Part shown: positions 59,868 to 64,000 of the stretch, one piece after another
Position numbering within the stretch: the first letter of the stretch is position 1
Layout: every line of letters begins with the position of its first letter
Origin: JAGRMG01 sp047975215
GTDB taxonomy: Bacteria > Pseudomonadota > Alphaproteobacteria > Rhodobacterales > Rhodobacteraceae
Direction of reading: 5' to 3'
Assembly (NCBI GenBank): GCA_047975215.1
Contig: JBKEDD010000126.1
Span: 50,205-114,204 of the forward strand
DNA: 64,000 bases
Notes under the pieces: generated by a model
What the model saw: only the letters and a program-made list of their open reading frames with translations
Database searches by the model: none
Told to the model about the DNA's origin: nothing
Translations under genes and position numbers: made by a program

Positions 59868-61220
59868 ATGCCCGGACATGGCAGGCCGATCCCGATCGCT
59901 TCTTCGCCTTGCGGGCCCCTGAGCGGCCTTGCAGAGGTGCCCGGCGACAAGTCCATCAGCCACCGGGCGCTGATCCTGGGTGCTCTGGCAGTCGGGGAGA
60001 CCCGCATCACCGGCCTGCTCGAGGGCGAGGACGTGCTGGACACCGCCCGTGCCATGCGTGCCTTTGGCGCCGAGGTGACGGATCATGGCGGCGGCGCGTG
60101 GTCTGTGCACGGTGTCGGCGTCGGCGGTTTTCGCGAACCGGATCGGGTGATCGACTGCGGCAATTCGGGAACCGGCGTGCGCCTTATCATGGGGGCGATG
60201 GCGACATCGCCGATCGCCGCCACCTTCACGGGCGATGCAAGCCTGAATGCGCGCCCGATGGCGCGCGTGACCGATCCTCTGGCGCTGTTCGGGGCACGGG
60301 CGGTCGGCAGGTCGGGCGGGCGTCTGCCGATGACCGTAACGGGCGCCGCCGATCCGCTGCCGGTGCGATATGTCGTGCCGGTTCCCTCGGCGCAGGTGAA
60401 ATCGGCGGTACTGCTGGCGGGGCTGAACGCGCCGGGGCAGACCGTGGTGATCGAGCGCGAGGCGACGCGCGATCATACCGAACGGATGCTGGCGGGTTTC
60501 GGCGCGCAGGTCAGCACCGAGGAGACCGACGAGGGCCGCGTCATCACCCTGACCGGGCAGCCCGAGCTTGCGCCGCAAACCATCGCGGTGCCGCGCGACC
60601 CGTCCAGCGCCGCCTTTGCGGTTTGTGCCGCCCTGATCGTGCCGGGGTCAGAGGTTCTGGTGCCCGGGATCGGCCTGAACCCGACCCGGGCGGGCTTGTT
60701 TTCCACGCTGCGCGAGATGGGCGCCGACCTGACGTATGAGAACGAGCGTGCCGAGGGCGGCGAACCTGTGGCGGATCTGCGGGCGCGCTATTCGCCCGAC
60801 ATGAAGGGCATCGAGGTACCGCCGCACCGTGCCGCCAGCATGATCGACGAATACCCGATCCTGTCGGTGGTGGCGGCCAATGCGGCCGGTGTGACCATGA
60901 TGCGCGGGGTGGGTGAACTGCGGGTCAAGGAAAGCGACCGGATCGAGGCGATGGCCGACGGGCTGCGCGCCTGCGGCGTGGGCATCGAGACGGGCGAGGA
61001 CTGGTGGGCCGTGACCGGATGCGGCGCCGGGGGCGTGCCCGGCGGCGCGGTCTGCGCGAGCCGTCTGGACCACCGCATCGCGATGTCGTTTCTGGTTCTG
61101 GGCATGGCGGCGAAGGCGGCGGTTTCCGTTGACGATGGCAGCCCCGTCGCCACGTCCTTCCCGGCGTTCGAGCCGCTTATGGCGGCCTTGGGGGCGCGGA
61201 TCGAACGGGGCAGCCCATGA
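59868..61220 (+). CDS. aroA: 3-phosphoshikimate 1-carboxyvinyltransferase
   Basis: The 450-residue EPSP synthase has the signatures GDKSISHRALILGALAVGE, GNSGTGVRLIMG, DEYPILSVVAA and RVKESDRIEAMA (VKESDR). The N-terminal part resembles class II enzymes of rhizobia, but the phosphoenolpyruvate-site loop reads GNSGTG with glycine rather than the alanine of the CP4 enzyme. It is the shikimate pathway step before chorismate. It is followed by cmk and rpsA in the usual order. Confidence 0.96.
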   Translation: MPGHGRPIPIASSPCGPLSGLAEVPGDKSISHRALILGALAVGETRITGLLEGEDVLDTARAMRAFGAEVTDHGGGAWSVHGVGVGGFREPDRVIDCGNSGTGVRLIMGAMATSPIAATFTGDASLNARPMARVTDPLALFGARAVGRSGGRLPMTVTGAADPLPVRYVVPVPSAQVKSAVLLAGLNAPGQTVVIEREATRDHTERMLAGFGAQVSTEETDEGRVITLTGQPELAPQTIAVPRDPSSAAFAVCAALIVPGSEVLVPGIGLNPTRAGLFSTLREMGADLTYENERAEGGEPVADLRARYSPDMKGIEVPPHRAASMIDEYPILSVVAANAAGVTMMRGVGELRVKESDRIEAMADGLRACGVGIETGEDWWAVTGCGAGGVPGGAVCASRLDHRIAMSFLVLGMAAKAAVSVDDGSPVATSFPAFEPLMAALGARIERGSP

Positions 61221-61305
61221 CTGATCCCCGGTACGTCCCGGCGACGGAGTACCTTGGCGGGTGGTTCCGCGCGGGTCTGCTGAGGATCTCCCGGAGGCCG
61301 TGGCG

Positions 61306-61920
61306 ATGAGGTTCACAGTCGCGATCGACGGCCCGGCGGCGGCCGGCAAGGGCACCATTTCCAGGGAAGTGGCGGCGCATTTCGGGTTTGCCCATCTCGA
61401 TACCGGGCTTTTGTACCGTGCGGTCGGATCGCGAGTGCTGAACGGCGACGATCCGGTGGCGGCGGCGCGTGCGCTGCGGCCAGAGGATTTGGCGGCCGGC
61501 GATCTGCGAAGCGCCGAAGTCGCGCGGGCCGCCAGCCGGGTGGCCGCGATTGCGCAGGTGCGCGAGGAACTGGTCGGTTTTCAGCGCGCGTTCGCCCACC
61601 GCGAGGGCGGGGCGGTGTTGGACGGGCGCGATATCGGAACGGTGATCTGCCCAGAGGCCGAAGCCAAGCTGTTCGTCACCGCCAGCCCGCAGGTGCGCGC
61701 CACGCGGCGCTGGCACGAACTGACCGAAAGCGGCGCCCAAACCACGCTCGCAGAGGTGCTGGAGGATGTTCTTGCCCGAGATACCCGCGACAGCGACCGC
61801 GCGGCGGCGCCGATGCGGGCGGCGGCGGATGCGGTGATGCTCGACACCTCCGCGATGAGCATCGCGCAGGCGGTGGCGGCCGCCATCGCTGCGGTGGCCG
61901 GGCGTATGCCCGCAAGCTGA
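61306..61920 (+). CDS. cmk: (d)CMP kinase
   Basis: The 204-residue nucleotide kinase has the P-loop AIDGPAAAGKGT and LDTGLLYRAVG. It phosphorylates CMP and dCMP. ATG 61306 has GGAGG eight bases upstream; the longer frame begins at 61261. Confidence 0.95.
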   Translation: MRFTVAIDGPAAAGKGTISREVAAHFGFAHLDTGLLYRAVGSRVLNGDDPVAAARALRPEDLAAGDLRSAEVARAASRVAAIAQVREELVGFQRAFAHREGGAVLDGRDIGTVICPEAEAKLFVTASPQVRATRRWHELTESGAQTTLAEVLEDVLARDTRDSDRAAAPMRAAADAVMLDTSAMSIAQAVAAAIAAVAGRMPAS

Positions 61921-61931
61921 GGAGCCAGGCC

Positions 61932-62930
61932 ATGCAATACAGGCGTCTGGGACGGGACGGGCCGCAAATCTCGCCCATCGGTATCGGGGCGATGTCGTTT
62001 TCCGACTTCTATGGCCCGACGAGCGAGGCTGAAAGCCATGCCATCCTTGCGGAAGCACTGGATCTGGGCCTGACTCATATCGACACTGCCAATGTCTATG
62101 GTGGCGGACGGTCCGAACAGGCGATCGGCAGCTTTCTTAGGGCAAACCCTGGCGCGCGCGACCGCTTTGTCATTGCCACCAAGGCGGCGATTGCCCGCGA
62201 TGGCGACGGAAACCGGTATTTCGACAATTCGGCCGCGTATCTGGAAGCGGAGCTGGACAAGTCGCTGGCGCGGATGGGGCTTGAGCATGTCGATCTGTTC
62301 TATCTGCATCGCCGCGACCCGGAAGTTCCGATCGAGGAGGCGACCGAGAACCTCGCCCGGCTGGTTGCGTCGGGCAAGACCCGGTGCATCGGGTTCTCCG
62401 AGATCGCGCCGGCCAGTCTGCGCCGGGCCAATGCCGTGCATCCCATTTCCGCGGTGCAATCGGAATATTCGCTTTCGACCCGGGCGCCGGACCTGGGGCT
62501 TGTGCAGACCTGTGCCTCTCTGGGGGCGGCGATGGTGGCGTTTTCCCCCGTTGGCCGGTCGCTGCTGACCGACCATCCGTTGCAGGCCTCGGCGATCCCG
62601 GGGCTGCCCTTCCTGGCCGCGAACCCGCGATTTCGGGAACCCAACCTGTCGGCCAATCTGGCCATCACCGACCGCTTCCGCGCGCTGGCCGCAGACATGG
62701 GTGTTGCCGCTGCGAGCCTGGCCATCGCCTGGCTGCTGCATCGCGGCGATCACGTTGTCCCGATTCCGGGCACGCGGTCGGTCGGCCATTTGCGGGAACT
62801 GGCCGCGGGGATGAATCTGAGGCTCTCGGCCGAAGACATGGGCAGGATCGAGACCGCCCTGCCGGTAGGCTGGGCGCATGGCGACCGTTACAGCAACGCC
62901 CAGTGGGTCGGGCCCGAGCGGTTCAGCTGA
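61932..62930 (+). CDS. aldo/keto reductase
   Basis: The 332-residue TIM-barrel enzyme has the catalytic tetrad of the AKR superfamily: D and Y in HIDTANVYGGG, K in VIATKAAI and H in FYLHRRDP. It is inserted between cmk and rpsA, which are usually closer. The substrate is unknown. Confidence 0.9.
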   Translation: MQYRRLGRDGPQISPIGIGAMSFSDFYGPTSEAESHAILAEALDLGLTHIDTANVYGGGRSEQAIGSFLRANPGARDRFVIATKAAIARDGDGNRYFDNSAAYLEAELDKSLARMGLEHVDLFYLHRRDPEVPIEEATENLARLVASGKTRCIGFSEIAPASLRRANAVHPISAVQSEYSLSTRAPDLGLVQTCASLGAAMVAFSPVGRSLLTDHPLQASAIPGLPFLAANPRFREPNLSANLAITDRFRALAADMGVAAASLAIAWLLHRGDHVVPIPGTRSVGHLRELAAGMNLRLSAEDMGRIETALPVGWAHGDRYSNAQWVGPERFS

Positions 62931-62994
62931 CCGCCCTCCGCGCCTGCCGGCCGATACGGGTGCCGCGCGATCCGCCCGCCGGCCCGTCTTGCCC

Positions 62995-63023
62995 TTGTCA
63001 GGCTTGGGCAAAGCGCATATAGA
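62995..63023 (+). promoter_or_regulatory. sigma-70-type promoter of rpsA
   Basis: TTGTCA (62995-63000) and TATAGA (63018-63023) are 17 bases apart. It is the best vegetative promoter I noticed in the window. A start near 63030 gives a leader of about 175 bases before rpsA. Confidence 0.65.
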
Positions 63024-63083
63024 GCGTCCGTCGAGAAGGCGCAAACGCCACGAAATACCGGGACGAGCATGACCGGGACAAGC

Positions 63084-63114
63084 AGGGTCGGAGCTTCCGG
63101 CCCTCTTTGCTTTT
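63084..63114 (+). terminator. terminator-like hairpin in the rpsA leader
   Basis: AGGGTCGGA (63084-63092) pairs fully with TCCGGCCCT (63096-63104), with one G-U pair and loop GCT, and the tail CTTTGCTTTT follows. Its place inside the leader suggests attenuation or release of a short RNA of about 85 bases. Confidence 0.55.
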
Positions 63115-63203
63115 CGCGCCGCGTCCGACCGAACGAAACCCGAAAGACCGGCGGAGACAACCGCGCGGCCGGAATAAACTGAGAGAAGGAAACCGAGACC
63201 AAT

Positions 63204-64000
63204 ATGGCTCAGAACGCATCCATGGAGGAATTCGAAGCCCTCCTGAACGAAAGCTTCGAAATGGACACGCCCGAAGAGGGCAATGTCGTCAAGGGCCGCG
63301 TCATCGCCGTCGAGGCGGGTCAGGCCATCATCGATGTCGGCTACAAGATGGAAGGCCGCGTCGATCTCAAGGAATTCGCAAACCCCGGCGAACAGCCTGA
63401 CATCCATGTCGGCGACGAGGTCGAGGTATACTTGCGCTCGGCCGAGAATGCCCGCGGCGAAGCCGTCATTTCCCGTGAGATGGCGCGGCGCGAGGAAGCC
63501 TGGGACCGTCTGGAGAAGGCCTATGCCGACGACGCCCGCGTCGAGGGCGCGATCTTTGGCCGGGTCAAGGGCGGCTTTACCGTCGATCTGGGCGGCGCCG
63601 TGGCGTTCCTGCCCGGCAGCCAGGTCGATGTGCGCCCGGTGCGTGATGCCGGCCCGCTGATGGGGCTCAAGCAGCCGTTCCAGATTCTCAAGATGGATCG
63701 CCGCCGCGGCAATATCGTGGTCAGCCGCCGCGCCATCCTTGAAGAAAGCCGCGCCGAACAGCGCGCCGAGGTCATCGCCAACCTGACCGAGGGCCAGGCC
63801 GTCGACGGCGTGGTCAAGAACATCACCGAATACGGCGCCGTCGTCGATCTCGGCGGTGTCGACGGGCTGTTTCACGTCACCGACTTGGCATGGCGCCGGG
63901 TCAACCCCCCGTCGGAAATCCTGTCGATCGGCGAAACCGTCAAGGTGCAGGTCATCAAGATCAACAAGGAAACCCACCGAATCTCGCTGGGCATGAAGCA
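63204..64000 (+). CDS. rpsA: 30S ribosomal protein S1 (partial)
   Basis: The visible 265 residues begin MAQNASMEEFEALLNESF and run off the right edge. They contain the first S1 domain (about 27-95), the second (about 110-175) and most of the third (192 onwards, with VKNITEYGAVVDLGGVDGL). S1 binds mRNA and aids initiation. The ATG follows GAAGGAAACC. Confidence 0.97.
   Translation, partial: MAQNASMEEFEALLNESFEMDTPEEGNVVKGRVIAVEAGQAIIDVGYKMEGRVDLKEFANPGEQPDIHVGDEVEVYLRSAENARGEAVISREMARREEAWDRLEKAYADDARVEGAIFGRVKGGFTVDLGGAVAFLPGSQVDVRPVRDAGPLMGLKQPFQILKMDRRRGNIVVSRRAILEESRAEQRAEVIANLTEGQAVDGVVKNITEYGAVVDLGGVDGLFHVTDLAWRRVNPPSEILSIGETVKVQVIKINKETHRISLGMK

Overview
The window is about 64 kb of GC-rich DNA from an alphaproteobacterium, most likely in or near the Rhodobacterales. 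This rests on the alphaproteobacterial trmB - aroA - cmk - rpsA stretch, a succinyl-CoA-type 5-aminolevulinate synthase, the nirS/nor gene order and overall codon use. Species assignment is inference. I saw no rRNA, tRNA, CRISPR array, insertion sequence or prophage.

Layout. 1-2776: plus-strand cluster of unrecognised function around a dynamin-like GTPase, cut by the left edge. 2796-15039: minus-strand denitrification cluster: nirS (cytochrome cd1), a hexaheme-type NirT fusion, a cupredoxin, then the heme d1 genes nirE-C-F-DL-G-H-J-N, a CbiX-like chelatase and a small membrane protein. 15311-22101: plus-strand nnrS and norCBQDEF. 22115-23379: a DUF4202 protein and a Crp/Fnr regulator, divergent from hemA (23558). 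24909-30456: four genes for a 2-oxoacid:acceptor oxidoreductase with flavin/Fe-S partners. 30492-33256, minus: cysG, two very small genes and a TauD-like dioxygenase. 33511-45586: complete reverse-type dissimilatory sulfite reductase operon dsrABEFHCMKLJOPN. 45655-47750: tusA and dsrE2 on minus and a YeeE/YedE transporter on plus. 47923-53794: Mrp-type ATPase, divergent from a two-gene NAD-linked formate dehydrogenase. 54011-58818: TRAP transporter plus cyclase-family and FAH-family hydrolases. 58977-64000: housekeeping trmB, aroA, cmk, an aldo/keto reductase and the start of rpsA.

How it fits together. The genes describe a chemolithotroph that oxidises stored or persulfidic sulfur through TusA/DsrE2/DsrEFH/DsrC, rDsrAB and DsrMKJOP, and can respire nitrite and NO. 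Tetrapyrrole supply is co-located: hemA makes 5-aminolevulinate, nirE and the d1 genes make heme d1, and cysG plus dsrN make siroheme and its amide. Formate and 2-oxoacids are further electron sources.

Regulation can be read in part. FNR/Nnr-type boxes (TTGAY-N4-GTCAA-like) precede nirS, nirE, norC, hemA and, more weakly, nnrS; a Crp/Fnr gene lies among them. A different AT-rich operator, ATTC-N8-GAAT-like with one mismatch each time, lies in the dsrA/TauD, dsrE2/yeeE and mrp/formate-dehydrogenase intergenic regions and may define a local sulfur regulon. Palindromic repeats were found in norD (in frame), over the end of dsrN and between two TRAP genes.
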